DNA of 64,000 nt from JBMYRH01 sp049602155 (GCA_049602155.1 JBMYRH010000016.1:1-64000); one strand, 5' to 3'; counted from the stretch's first letter, positions 27,701-35,797 are shown. Made by a program: numbers and translations. The notes: generated from the letters alone by a model not told the origin.

Positions 27701-27779
27701 CGATCTTGGTTGCGACGATGGGGTCGCGCAGACGGTCCAATCCTGCGGTCTCAAAGGGTGTGAATACGTCATCCCTTGA
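24717..27779 (+). CDS. Large Cys-rich lipoprotein with three MAM/jelly-roll-like segments
   Basis: A 1020-aa protein from ATG 24717 (TTG 24699 is possible). The lipoprotein signal is SLVLLALSLCLAGC. Three repeats of a beta-sandwich of about 150 residues begin with F-E-x-G/S and end I-D-x-x-x-L-x-x-x-C-x (around residues 175-340, 500-665 and 840-1000). They resemble MAM or choice-of-anchor adhesion domains. Cys-rich stretches built from C-C-x-x-x-x-D-C-D-D-G-x-x-C-T units separate them. The protein is probably displayed on the outer membrane with many disulfides; ligand unknown. Confidence 0.8.
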   Translation: MFRPVHPARWSLVLLALSLCLAGCSVTDGGALVEDPAGAGAPLEADALAAEDAAIEAASDRDALEVSDASFVEAVPDGGMSDIAMDTADSGDAQAVVDVPEGKAIRVCEQDEDCGGCAGGGMCQESTCVYEFDGCIIPDLEGELASCYADDAPAPDSTCLHCRADSAPDHWSGVWYSTSFEVGMEPFVWVEVYGAPEATWRRTESDAYQGGFSARFGQDESENYVSSGRSWGRMTTEAMSGPSGVSGSLRFWLWLETEETPNYDILTVLLLTPGGKETLWSSEWIDGTTEGEWRLIQLEVQGPPDVPTRLAFEFDTGDAIINNYRGPLIDGVMLSTGCCLSDADCVTGNVCATGACGDDGMCEWTPVPGCCYEADHCPQVEPCLRPTCSGPGGTCGSEPIPECCIASSDCDDTDPCTQDICPYPGALCENRPLCCGGSVQCVSEDPCFKGTCEGNECVYVDRCCETDEDCEDGNACTVSTCFDQLCLTTVLPVLGCCLEDIFVENFDGGLVLGGWSFQGISSGVGWSVVTPSEMTMPSPPAALYYGNPDTWNYDSGGTNDGKVWTPFFMLPLDTEITLSFDLLLDVQAGSATDLFTVLLHGPSGWEEIVEKPSLLVGQWQQVSLDVSALAGYAVQLAFEFRTITAQDNSGMGVLLDNLKLTTSCSPRSCEGVEDCPSTDSCLVGSCAPSGTCEYADICCQSDTACDDGNPCTVDSCVNQHCENHHLAACCASSEDCSDGDLCTLDVCTGAGGSCFFPEIDGCCHASAECDDSDPCTSDQCLGNVCAHINECCENDADCDDGDDICTVDDCVDGFCDYAPTGLAGCCLSEPIFWDFESSLDFTMTETSPPCAWQITNTGKASSGVISMYYGDLTSMTFACGHNAGTATSPEITLMPGVAYTLIFDANLDVESNTVYDTLELYAVVNGQEIQVWDKTEMITTDTWHSYSVDLSALAGHTFQLRFSFDTHDDVANESTGIYIDDLQITSTCLPKPCVDDLGCDDGVAQTVQSCGLKGCEYVIP

Positions 27780-27862
27780 GCCCTCTAGAGTGACTTAGCG
27801 CAACGACCGGTTGCACAACGCCCCCGGAAAGCGCTAGACAACCTGCGAACGGAGGTGGGTCG

Positions 27863-28978
27863 TTGGCTTCGAGACCACTGGTGCCTGAATACATCGATGA
27901 GCTGGTGCCCTATGCACCGGGCAAGCCGATCAGTGAGGTCCAGCGCGAGCTAGGGCTCGACTATGCGATCAAGCTTGCGTCCAACGAGAACCCTTTAGGT
28001 CCCTCTCCGAAAGCTCGCGATGCGATTAAGAAAGCCGCAGAGGAGCTGCACTTCTACCCTGACGGTGGCTGCTACTACCTGCGGCGTGCGCTGTCCGCGA
28101 AGTTCGATGTGCCCCCTGAGACCTTGCTCTTGGGTAACGGCTCGAACGAGCTGATAGAGCTGTTGGTGCACGCCTTCGTGCTCCCCGGCACGCACATGGT
28201 GACCAGCGCCAGCACCTTCGTCATCTACAAGCTCGCGACCAAGGTCCGTGGGCGCGAAGTCCGCGAGGTGCCCCTGGGCGCTGACCGCGGGTATGATCTT
28301 CAGGCCCTCTCCCAAGCGGTCAACCCGGACACGCGCCTGGTCTTCATCGCGAACCCCAATAACCCGACAGGGACTCACTTGGGGGCCGCCGAGCTCGACG
28401 CCTTCATCGAAGAGATGGACGCTCGCGCGGGTGGTGATCCGCCGATCCTGGTCCTCGATGAGGCGTACTTTGAGTACGTGGACGCCGAGGGCGCCCCGGA
28501 CAGCATGGCGATCCTGCGTCGCCGACCGCGGACCGTGGTGTTGCGGACCTTCTCTAAGGCGTATGGCCTGGCTGGGATCCGCTGCGGCTATGGCTTCACT
28601 TCGGCTGAGATTGTCGATCAGATCAACCGGGTTCGAGCCCCCTTCAACGTGAACAGCTTGGCCCAGATTGGTGCGATCGCCGCGTTGGACGACGATGATT
28701 TTCTAGCGCGCGCTGTCGCGGTGAACCGCGAGGGCAAGGCGTGGCTCTATGAGCAACTGACCTCTCGCGGTCTCGGTGTGACCCCGAGTCAGACAAACTT
28801 TCTGCTGGTGGACTTTCACACCGACGCGCAACCCATCTTTCAACGACTGATGACCGAAGGTGTCATCACGCGACCCATGGGCGGCTACGCCCTCCCGACC
28901 TGCCTGCGAATCAGCGTGGGCTTACCCGACGAGAACGCAAAGCTCGTCGAGGCGGTCGATGTGGTCATGGGACGGTAG
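27863..28978 (+). CDS. hisC: Histidinol-phosphate aminotransferase
   Basis: A 371-aa fold-type I PLP enzyme starting at TTG 27863 with GGAGGT at 27851-27856. Family motifs are K-L-A-S-N-E-N-P-L-G-P-S, N-P-N-N-P-T-G, D-E-A-Y-F-E-Y and F-S-K-A-Y-G-L-A-G-I-R-C-G-Y with the PLP lysine at 232. It transfers an amino group to imidazole-acetol phosphate in histidine synthesis. HisC-like enzymes can also serve aromatic amino-acid transamination, which fits its tight pairing with aroA, only 2 bp downstream. Confidence 0.93.
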   Translation: MASRPLVPEYIDELVPYAPGKPISEVQRELGLDYAIKLASNENPLGPSPKARDAIKKAAEELHFYPDGGCYYLRRALSAKFDVPPETLLLGNGSNELIELLVHAFVLPGTHMVTSASTFVIYKLATKVRGREVREVPLGADRGYDLQALSQAVNPDTRLVFIANPNNPTGTHLGAAELDAFIEEMDARAGGDPPILVLDEAYFEYVDAEGAPDSMAILRRRPRTVVLRTFSKAYGLAGIRCGYGFTSAEIVDQINRVRAPFNVNSLAQIGAIAALDDDDFLARAVAVNREGKAWLYEQLTSRGLGVTPSQTNFLLVDFHTDAQPIFQRLMTEGVITRPMGGYALPTCLRISVGLPDENAKLVEAVDVVMGR

Positions 28979-28980
28979 AT

Positions 28981-30201
28981 TTGGCACTTCGAGGCACCAC
29001 CCGGGTTCCGGGCGATAAGAGCATCAGCCATCGCGCGCTGATATTGGCGTCCCTCTGTGAGGGCTCCCTAGACATTACGGGGCTCGGGACAGGGGATGAT
29101 ATCTCCTCGACTGAGCGGATCTTGGGTCAGCTCGGTGTGCCCATCATGCGTGAGGGGACCAGCGCGCGGATCTACGGCGTCGGCCTCGAGGGGATGATGG
29201 CCCCGACCGACCCCCTGGATTGCGGGAATTCAGGGACCACGATGCGGCTGATCCTCGGCGTCTTGGCTGGGCAGCCCTTTGAGGCGACGGTCATCGGCGA
29301 TGAGAGCCTGAGCAACCGACCGATGAAGCGTGTCCTCGATCCCCTCAAGAAGATGGGGCTCGAGGTCCTCGCGAACAAGAAGGGCAAGGCTCCGATCACC
29401 GTGAAGGGGACCCGAGACCTGAAGGGGATCGCTTACAAGTCCCCTATCGCTAGCGCTCAAGTGAAGAGCGCTGTGCTCTTGGCGGGCCTCTGGGCCTCTG
29501 GAGAGACCACCGTGGATGAGCCTGGCCTGAGCCGGGATCACACAGAGCGGATGCTGGCCTACCTTGGGACGCCCCTCGTGGACAAGCCGATTCACGTGCC
29601 TGGGGACCTCTCCAGCGCGGCGTTTTTGCTCGCGGGTGCGATCATGGAGCCCGGCAGTCAGCTGACGATCGAGGGCGTCGGGATCAACCCGACGCGCACT
29701 GGGTTCTTGGATGTCATCAAGGCGATGGGCGGCAAGATCGGCCGCGCTCGCAAAGATATCGTTAATGGCGAGCCTTGGACGGACTTGAATGCACGGCATC
29801 AAGAGCTGCGCGGGGCGCGCATCGAGGGTGACCTCGCGTTGCGCGCCATCGATGAGCTGCCCTTGATCGCGACCCTCGCTGCGCGGGCTCATGGGCCGAC
29901 CCAGATCCGCGACGCGAAGGAGCTGCGACTCAAGGAGTCCGATCGCATCACCCGGACCGCTGAGATGCTCCGCAGCTTCGGTGTACCTGTCGATGAGCAC
30001 GATGACGGTTTGACCGTTCATGGCGATCCGTACCGCCCGCTCGACAGCGGCATCGTCGATGCCCGTGGAGATCACCGCCTAGCGATGTGTGGCGCGCTGC
30101 TCGCGCGGCATGCGGGGAGCGACACTCGGATCGAGGGCGCAGAGTCCGTCGCGACGAGCTTCCCCGAATTCCATCAGCTGCTCGATGAGCTGAGCCGCTA
30201 A
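28981..30201 (+). CDS. aroA: 3-phosphoshikimate 1-carboxyvinyltransferase (EPSP synthase)
   Basis: A 406-aa enzyme of the shikimate pathway starting at TTG 28981, 2 bp after the hisC stop, so probably coupled. Motifs are V-P-G-D-K-S-I-S-H-R-A, D-C-G-N-S-G-T-T-M-R-L, N-R-P-M-K-R-V, L-K-E-S-D-R-I and G-D-H-R-L-A-M. The 5-enolpyruvyl-transferase fold is complete, although slightly shorter than the common 420-440 aa. With aroF at 16444 this window holds two shikimate genes that are not in one operon. Confidence 0.95.
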   Translation: MALRGTTRVPGDKSISHRALILASLCEGSLDITGLGTGDDISSTERILGQLGVPIMREGTSARIYGVGLEGMMAPTDPLDCGNSGTTMRLILGVLAGQPFEATVIGDESLSNRPMKRVLDPLKKMGLEVLANKKGKAPITVKGTRDLKGIAYKSPIASAQVKSAVLLAGLWASGETTVDEPGLSRDHTERMLAYLGTPLVDKPIHVPGDLSSAAFLLAGAIMEPGSQLTIEGVGINPTRTGFLDVIKAMGGKIGRARKDIVNGEPWTDLNARHQELRGARIEGDLALRAIDELPLIATLAARAHGPTQIRDAKELRLKESDRITRTAEMLRSFGVPVDEHDDGLTVHGDPYRPLDSGIVDARGDHRLAMCGALLARHAGSDTRIEGAESVATSFPEFHQLLDELSR

Positions 30202-30218
30202 GCTACCAAGGCTGCGCT

Positions 30219-30779
30219 CTAGGACCAACGCGCAGTGTAGGCGCTGAGCTTGAAGCGCATCCTCTCTGCGAGGTGATCGCTTGCGCTCCCGAGCGTGGCT
30301 AGGATGACCTCTGCCTCATTGTGGTACGCCGCGATCTTGGCCTTGGGCCAGTGTACAGGCGGGACTTGGAGGTTGGTGACCCGATCTGCGAGCTTCACCA
30401 CCCAGACCTCTCGAGGTTGAGCGACAATTCGAGACAGGCTGTCCGTCATCTTCTCGATCTTGCCCCAGGGTTGCCCATCGGGCCCGTGGGGGCGCTTGCT
30501 CAGCGCGTCGACCCCAGCCGCGACGGCCTCTCCGAAGCCCTCCACGAGCTCCGCGCGGGACGCGCCGGTGTCCTCGAGGGTGTCATGGAGGAGGGCGCAC
30601 TGCACGACGAGGTCGCCGTCCAAGCTTGGATCCACCAACACGGCCCCCGTCGCCTCTTGGCACACTTGAGCGAGGTGCATCAGGTAAGAGATAGGGGTCC
30701 CTGGGACCCGCTGGTCGCCGTGCGCGATGCCGGCGAATTCAAGGGCGCGGTTGTAGCCGTCAGGATCCCAATGGGCCAT
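30219..30779 (-). CDS. HD-domain phosphohydrolase (SpoT/MESH1-like)
   Basis: A 186-aa protein containing only an HD hydrolase domain. H-G-D-Q-R and Y-L-M-H-L are followed by L-L-H-D-T-L-E-D-T (the His-Asp metal pair), then K-L-A-D-R-V-T-N-L. This layout is that of stand-alone (p)ppGpp hydrolases of the small alarmone hydrolase/MESH1 type, but activity is inferred. Its ATG directly follows the stop of the upstream gene with no gap (TAG-ATG). Confidence 0.8.
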   Translation of the reverse strand: MAHWDPDGYNRALEFAGIAHGDQRVPGTPISYLMHLAQVCQEATGAVLVDPSLDGDLVVQCALLHDTLEDTGASRAELVEGFGEAVAAGVDALSKRPHGPDGQPWGKIEKMTDSLSRIVAQPREVWVVKLADRVTNLQVPPVHWPKAKIAAYHNEAEVILATLGSASDHLAERMRFKLSAYTARWS

Positions 30780-31370
30780 CTAGTGGCGGCAGAGCAAGAA
30801 GGTGTGGCCGAGGTCTTTGTCGCCCCCCTTGTACGCGCGACCGATCGTGACGGTCTGGCTGACGCGCCGCATGTAGTCGACCATGCCCTTATAGACGAAC
30901 ATCTGCACGCCCTTCTCGTTGGGCTTGATCTTGGGCCACGCGTCGGGGAGTTGCGCGTCGTCGGGGGGGACCATGCGATAGTCGATGCCCACCTCACCGC
31001 GCTCCGGGAAGTTGTGCGCGACGAAGTAGCCGGGGCCGACAAAGGGCCGCGTAGCGCCCTCGTTGTAGCCGTAGAGCTTGTCCGGCTCGCCAGCGACGCG
31101 GCACATGCGTTTTTCGAAGTGGGTGAAGACCGGCAGCGAGTTCTTGCCGTAGTTGATCACCTCGACGGCGCCGTCGACGTCCTCTGGGACGAGGTCGGCG
31201 AGGGTCGCGCCTTGGCCCTCTGTGGCGGCCCAGATCTTCTGCTGCTGTGCGCCTGTGATGGTGCGCACTGCAGCGACACGTGCGGTGGGTTCGAGTCCGT
31301 CGAGGTGCGCGGCGAGCGCGGAGAGGTCGAGCAGATCGGCGGAGAGGAGCGTCTTGAGTTCGTTTGACAT
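30780..31370 (-). CDS. Conserved-looking hypothetical protein
   Basis: A 196-aa soluble protein from ATG 31370 (an upstream TTG at 31397 is possible). The N-terminal 70 residues are helical (D-L-S-A-L-A-A-H-L). The C-terminal half is rich in aromatic residues and Gly, with Y-N-Y-G-K-N-S-like and F-V-G-P-G-Y-F-V-A segments, and ends L-L-C-R-H. I know no named domain. It is immediately followed by the HD hydrolase gene, so the two probably form a transcription unit. Confidence 0.7.
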   Translation of the reverse strand: MSNELKTLLSADLLDLSALAAHLDGLEPTARVAAVRTITGAQQQKIWAATEGQGATLADLVPEDVDGAVEVINYGKNSLPVFTHFEKRMCRVAGEPDKLYGYNEGATRPFVGPGYFVAHNFPERGEVGIDYRMVPPDDAQLPDAWPKIKPNEKGVQMFVYKGMVDYMRRVSQTVTIGRAYKGGDKDLGHTFLLCRH

Positions 31371-31415
31371 GCCCAGGAGATTAGCGGCCGTCTCCAAGGG
31401 TGTCTATGCCGCCGT

Positions 31416-32624
31416 TTAGAACTGGATGCGTGCGCCGATGGTGCTGACGATCGCGACAGAGGTCGTGGCGCCCTTAGACGTGGCGTCACTCATGATCGCA
31501 CCGGCGTTGGCGTTGCTGAACTCCTCCTCGGAGTCGAACATCACTGCGAGCTCCACCTGGGCGGTCATCGCGAAGAGACCGAGATCGAGATCGAAGCCGA
31601 CGTGCGGGTGCACGACATAGGGGGCTGGCTTGTAGACGTCGACGGAGGACTTCTCGCTCTGGGTCGGGTTCATCCCCTCGTCCCCGATGATCTCACCACC
31701 GACCGCCGTCAGCTCCACAAAGGTGCTCACGTCCGCTTCGCCGATGATCTCACCGAACGTGAAGCCCACACCGAAGCCGACAAATGGCTTAAACGGCCCG
31801 ATGGCCCACGCCATTCGGAACTCTGGGCTGACCATGTAGAGATCCCACGTCACGTTGGTGACCGAGTGGAACGCATAGGAGCCCTCGATCGCCAAGGTCT
31901 CTCCGAGCACCTCGACCGACAGGTTCTCGGTCAGGGGCAGGTTATCGGCCATCCGCGCGGAGAACATCATCGAGCCCGTGTAGTAGCCACCACTGCACCC
32001 GATGATAAAGGCCGGCACGAAGTTCCAAGGGTCGTTGATTCGGAAGCGAATGGACCCCGCGGCGGAGAAGGTCTCGGCCGAGAACTCCACGCCCTCGACC
32101 AACGTCAGATCCATCTCAGGCAGCACGTGGACCTCGGCGGCCACCTCGAAGAAGTGCATCGATCCACCGACCGTGAGGCCGAACTGTGGCCACGCCATCA
32201 GCGCCGGGGCCATGTCTGCGATGTACTCAAAGGGGCCACCCGTGCCGGGCTCCTCTTCGTTTTTAAAGTCCGCGAAGACGCGATCGAACTGATTAAAGAA
32301 GCCGAGCCGAAGCGGGATGATCCCGATCCCCAGCCCAAAGCCGTCCTCTTGGTCAAACCCCGCACCGAGCCCCACCATGGGCATCGTGGCAGGGAGGTGC
32401 CGCGCGAGCCATTGCGCGGTGTTGATCGGGAGCATCTCTAGCCCCGTCACCAGTTGGCTGAAGTCGGGGGGCTCCAAGAGGTTCTCAGGGCTCAGCTCTT
32501 GGAGGAACTCCGGCACAGACAAGCCCCCTGGGAGCCCGGCCGCCTGCGCGGAGGGTGGCGTGAGTGCGACCAGCCCAACGAGGAGCGAGAGCGCTGCAAA
32601 GAACGTCTTAAACCGAATCAGCAT
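31416..32624 (-). CDS. Outer-membrane beta-barrel-like protein
   Basis: A 402-aa protein with a cleavable signal peptide (MLIRFKTFFAALSLLVGLVA, ending A-Q-A). The remainder alternates polar and hydrophobic residues with many Gly and aromatic positions, and ends in ...A-R-I-Q-F, a terminal phenylalanine typical of BAM-inserted barrels. It resembles the porin/FadL-like uncharacterised group in layout only; no substrate can be given. Confidence 0.75.
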   Translation of the reverse strand: MLIRFKTFFAALSLLVGLVALTPPSAQAAGLPGGLSVPEFLQELSPENLLEPPDFSQLVTGLEMLPINTAQWLARHLPATMPMVGLGAGFDQEDGFGLGIGIIPLRLGFFNQFDRVFADFKNEEEPGTGGPFEYIADMAPALMAWPQFGLTVGGSMHFFEVAAEVHVLPEMDLTLVEGVEFSAETFSAAGSIRFRINDPWNFVPAFIIGCSGGYYTGSMMFSARMADNLPLTENLSVEVLGETLAIEGSYAFHSVTNVTWDLYMVSPEFRMAWAIGPFKPFVGFGVGFTFGEIIGEADVSTFVELTAVGGEIIGDEGMNPTQSEKSSVDVYKPAPYVVHPHVGFDLDLGLFAMTAQVELAVMFDSEEEFSNANAGAIMSDATSKGATTSVAIVSTIGARIQF

Positions 32625-33261
32625 GCCGAGACCTTGTGGAAAGCATGAGCCCGCCTCTGAGTATCCGCGATGACCATATGTCTTGACCAGCGGTCCCGCA
32701 GTGCACGCAGGGGGAGAGGATAGAACCTGCTACGGGTGATGGTCAGGCCGAAGCCGACGATATGTCGCAAACGCCCGAGGCGGGCTTGTCTATGTAGTTG
32801 CCGACGTCAGCGGAAACTGATCAAAACAAATTGGAGAGGGCGGAATTTTTTTTGATTGGCCGCTGATAGCGGCCTCGCGTGAGGCTCAGCTCGCCCCGGC
32901 ACACCTGACAGTTCGGAGCCCCAGCCAGGGTATGGCGCGCGCTGTAATGACCGCGCACGGCCCCCTCGCGATCCACGCTGAGCCGTCTGCCGCATCCAAA
33001 GGCGTGGTGCCGCGCCCACAGGGTGTGGTGATGCGTTGGGTCGCCTAGTCGCATGCCGAGCGACCCTGGGCGTCGCCCTAAGTGCCTAGAAACAGGTAGG
33101 TGTGAGTGGTGTGCTTATCTGAGTCAGCGGTCGTGACCGCTCGCTTTAAGGGACGCCATCACGCGGATTATGTGTTCCGAGTGATTCCTTCTTGCGGGGG
33201 GTGAATGGATCGCGTAGAAGGCTCCGTCCCAGAACTCGTAGAACGCTCGGAGCGTACGTCG
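32625..33261. other. 637-bp mostly non-coding region
   Basis: Upstream of the barrel gene. It holds one possible small gene (32821-33054, minus), a T-rich run at about 32846-32853 next to a GGCCGCT-GAT-AGCGGCC hairpin, and an interrupted palindrome AGCGGTC-GT-GACCGCT at 33126-33141. The T-run precedes the hairpin on the plus strand, so this is not an intrinsic terminator. Nothing else is recognisable. Confidence 0.6.
32821..33054 (-). CDS. Possible small zinc-ribbon-like protein
   Basis: A 77-aa frame from ATG 33054. His and Cys are arranged H-H-A-F-G-C-G-R-R-L ... H-Y-S-A-R-H ... C-Q-V-C-R-G, which would suit a single zinc site. Third codon positions are G/C-rich through the middle, and the end becomes Lys/Asn-rich. 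The ribosome site is poor. It could be a real small metal-binding protein or a chance frame. Confidence 0.4.
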   Translation of the reverse strand: MRLGDPTHHHTLWARHHAFGCGRRLSVDREGAVRGHYSARHTLAGAPNCQVCRGELSLTRGRYQRPIKKNSALSNLF

Positions 33262-33438
33262 ATGGCGAACACGAAGAACATCTCAGATCGCACGGAACGA
33301 AAGTCCGCCAAGCGCGCCCAGCGCAAGGCGCTCAAGAAGGTCATCACCGACTTGGGCCCGAAGGACACGAAGAAGTTCCGCAAGAGCGAGCACACTGGCG
33401 TCCGCGCCTTCCTCGCCGAGCAGAACGCCGGCGAGTAA
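33262..33438 (+). CDS. Small very basic protein of unknown function
   Basis: A 58-aa protein from ATG 33262 with GGAG at 33249-33252; a longer start at ATG 33205 behind a G-rich stretch would give 77 aa. It is Lys/Arg-rich (K-S-A-K-R-A-Q-R-K-A-L-K-K) with a helical centre and an acidic end. It might bind nucleic acid or ribosomes. It lies 39 bp before galU on the same strand. Confidence 0.65.
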   Translation: MANTKNISDRTERKSAKRAQRKALKKVITDLGPKDTKKFRKSEHTGVRAFLAEQNAGE

Positions 33439-33477
33439 GACGGTCTGGCGCGCCGCTCTGGTGTGCCTAGGAGCCTG

Positions 33478-34341
33478 ATGAAGATCCGCAAGGCCGTGAT
33501 CCCGGCGGCCGGACTCGGCACCCGTCTCTTGCCTGCCACCAAGGCAGTCCCGAAAGAGATGATGCCGATCGTCAATAAACCGGCGATCCAGGTCATCCTT
33601 GAGGAGTGCGTCGCGTCGGGCATCGAGCTCGTCGTGCTGATTAGCGGTCGCTACAAAGGTGCCCTTGCCGATCATTTCGACGTCGCTTACGAGGTCGAAG
33701 ACACCCTGCGTCAGCAGCAGAAAGCCGAGCTCCTCGATCGTATCGAGTCACTGAGCTCGATGGTCGACATTGTCAGTGTGCGACAAAATAGACCCCTCGG
33801 GTTGGGCCACGCGGTCCTCTGTGGACGGTCTATTCTCGGGGATGACGAGCCCTTCGCGGTGCTGCTCCCGGACGACATTGTCGACGCAGAGACCCCGGCG
33901 ACTCGCCAGCTCATCGACGTTTATCAAGAGGTAGGGACCGGCGTCTTCGCCCTCGTCGAGGTCCCCCCAGGGCACGAGCGACGTTACGGAATGGTGCAGG
34001 GAGACGAGGTCCGACCGGGCCTGGTGAACTGCTCGTGGATGGTGGAGAAGCCGGAGCCCTCCGAGGCGCCCTCTAATCTAGGCATCGTCGGGCGCTATGT
34101 GCTCCCTGGCCGCGTCTTTCATCACCTGGCGCAGACCCAGGTCGGCCAGGGCGGCGAGATTCAGCTCACCGATGCGCTGGTCGCCTTGATGAAGGAAGAG
34201 GGCATGCATGGCCATGTCCTAAAGGGTGACCGGTACGACACGGGTGACGTCGGTGGCCTCATCGAGGCCAACCTCGCCTACGCCATGAAGGACCCAGAGT
34301 TGGCTCAGAGGTTGCGCGGGTTCTTTAAGCGCTTCGACTGA
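33478..34341 (+). CDS. galU: UTP--glucose-1-phosphate uridylyltransferase
   Basis: A 287-aa nucleotidyltransferase making UDP-glucose. The start is ATG 33478 behind AGGAG. Motifs are A-V-I-P-A-A-G-L-G-T-R-L-L-P-A-T-K, then P-K-E-M-M-P-I-V-N-K-P, Q-x-x-P-L-G-L-G-H-A and L-P-D-D-I-V. Length and motif order match bacterial GalU exactly. UDP-glucose feeds polysaccharide and lipid glycosylation. Confidence 0.95.
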   Translation: MKIRKAVIPAAGLGTRLLPATKAVPKEMMPIVNKPAIQVILEECVASGIELVVLISGRYKGALADHFDVAYEVEDTLRQQQKAELLDRIESLSSMVDIVSVRQNRPLGLGHAVLCGRSILGDDEPFAVLLPDDIVDAETPATRQLIDVYQEVGTGVFALVEVPPGHERRYGMVQGDEVRPGLVNCSWMVEKPEPSEAPSNLGIVGRYVLPGRVFHHLAQTQVGQGGEIQLTDALVALMKEEGMHGHVLKGDRYDTGDVGGLIEANLAYAMKDPELAQRLRGFFKRFD

Positions 34342-34390
34342 GTCGCTTAACCGCTCCTCTTGCGGGAGCCATCGGAGTCTCCCTCACGCG

Positions 34391-34431
34391 CTTGGCGGTT
34401 CGGAGCGCCGTCGCCTCTTTCGCCCGCCAAG
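34391..34431 (+). terminator. Possible terminator hairpin after galU
   Basis: CTTGGCGG at 34391-34398 pairs with CCGCCAAG at 34424-34431, with a 25-nt loop that can fold further. It lies 50 bp after the galU stop. No U-run follows, so it is weak evidence for termination. Confidence 0.3.
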
Positions 34432-34517
34432 GGTCTGGCAGGATGGTTTATTGGCGTTACGTTAATGAATCTATGAGGATAGTCCCGTTCCAGGCCCTCT
34501 GACAAAGCGAGAACACG

Positions 34518-35672
34518 ATGCGAGATTGGACCAAACTTACGCTGCTGACCTCAGCCATGCTGGCCTTTAGCCTGCCCGCTCTGGCCGACGACCACTCTGA
34601 TATGACGCCTTGCGAGTCCGACGCGGACTGCGGCGAATACCACGTCTGTGTGGAAGGCGACGCTCACGACGACGAGGAGGTTGTCCTTGTCACGACCGAA
34701 GCTGATGAAGCTGTGATCGAGTCATGTGACACCGATGACGACTGCGGTGAGGGCGACTGGACCTGTGTGGATGGGGTCTGCATGTCTGAGGGCGTCGATG
34801 AGCCCACCGAGCCCGTTGAGCCGGTTGAGCCTGATGAGCCTGAGGAGGCTGAGAAGTACTGTGTCGTGGACCTCAGCGCCCTCCCTGTCGATCCAGCTTG
34901 CGAGTCGTTCTGCAGCATCCTGTCCACCTGCGGCGGCTTTGACGACACCGGTTCGTCGGGTTCGTCCATGGGCAGCGATGGTGATGGAAGTGAAGGCGGC
35001 GACGCTTCTAGCTCCGGTTTCGCGCCAGAGGAGGGAGAGGGCTCTGAGGATGAGGGTGGAGACGCGGAGATGCCCTCGGCCGATGTCCCGATTCAGAGCT
35101 GCGAGACCACGAGCGATTGCGCCCAGGAAGACGCCGAGTGCATCGACGGACAGTGCATCACTGGATTGGATCACTCCGAGCTCCCCCCTCCTTCGTCAGA
35201 GCCGATTGAGATGAGCCCTGAGGCGATGGAGCAGGCCATCATGCTCTGCAACCAGGTCTGCAGCTACGGCGTCTACATGGAGGCAGCTCTCGAAGAGTTC
35301 GCGACCTTGAATGCCTGCCTTGAGGCGGCCGATAGCGAGACGATTTGTGAAGACGAGCCTTGTACGGAAGAGAGTGACGCTTGGATGGATGCGATGGAAT
35401 CCTCCGGGGCCATGGTGGGCCTTGAGACCTCGGTCGGAGCAAGCGGTGGAGCCGCGGAGAGCGGCGTCTCCTCTGACTCAGCCTTGAGCAGCGACGATAA
35501 CGCGTCCGGTTCGGCTGAGGGCACAGCCGGTGAGGATGGCGCAGCTGAAGGTGGCGAAGACAAGGCGGGCGATGAGGGGGGCTGTAACGCCTCTGACGCG
35601 CCGCTGATGCCATGGGTCATCGTCCTCGGCCTATTGACGGTGGTGTTTACGCGCCGCCGCGAGGCGCTCTAG
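34518..35672 (+). CDS. Acidic Cys-rich surface protein with MYXO-CTERM-like sorting tail
   Basis: A 384-aa exported protein: signal peptide MRDWTKLTLLTSAMLAFSLP with cleavage after A-L-A. It has two D-x-D-C-G-E modules, long Glu/Asp/Pro and Ser/Gly/Glu tracts, and a third Cys-rich module. The end reads G-G-C-N-A-S followed by a hydrophobic helix (MPWVIVLGLLTVVF) and T-R-R-R-E-A-L. A Cys, transmembrane segment and Arg cluster at the C-terminus is the MYXO-CTERM layout, which directs proteolytic sorting and surface lipidation in myxobacteria. The fit is good but the motif lacks a second Cys. Confidence 0.8.
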   Translation: MRDWTKLTLLTSAMLAFSLPALADDHSDMTPCESDADCGEYHVCVEGDAHDDEEVVLVTTEADEAVIESCDTDDDCGEGDWTCVDGVCMSEGVDEPTEPVEPVEPDEPEEAEKYCVVDLSALPVDPACESFCSILSTCGGFDDTGSSGSSMGSDGDGSEGGDASSSGFAPEEGEGSEDEGGDAEMPSADVPIQSCETTSDCAQEDAECIDGQCITGLDHSELPPPSSEPIEMSPEAMEQAIMLCNQVCSYGVYMEAALEEFATLNACLEAADSETICEDEPCTEESDAWMDAMESSGAMVGLETSVGASGGAAESGVSSDSALSSDDNASGSAEGTAGEDGAAEGGEDKAGDEGGCNASDAPLMPWVIVLGLLTVVFTRRREAL

Positions 35673-35715
35673 TCCACCGAGAGAGCTGCGACGATCTCGA
35701 GGCCCGGTCAACTCT

Positions 35716-35752
35716 CAGGTCTCGCTCTCTTTCTCGAAGAGGGCGAGACCTG
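35716..35752 (+). terminator. Strong 16-17-bp hairpin between two plus-strand genes
   Basis: CAGGTCTCGC at 35716-35725 pairs perfectly with GCGAGACCTG at 35743-35752. The inner bases continue the stem (one G-U pair) to a TCTCG loop, so almost the whole 37 nt is one helix. It sits 43 bp after the MYXO-CTERM gene stop and 45 bp before the radical SAM start. There is no U-run, so it may be a terminator of non-standard type or a structured RNA. Confidence 0.5.
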
Positions 35753-35797
35753 GTGGGATGCTGGGCCTCTTTGCGCGGGGTCGTGTACCCTTAGTCC

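Noticed and set aside
28625..28650. tRNA T-arm-like GGGTTCGAGCCCC
   Set aside because: It lies inside hisC in frame and there is no acceptor or anticodon stem around it.
32840..32875. Intrinsic terminator (T-run plus GGCCGCT hairpin)
   Set aside because: The T-run precedes the hairpin on the plus strand, and on the minus strand the hairpin is followed by A residues, so neither orientation fits.
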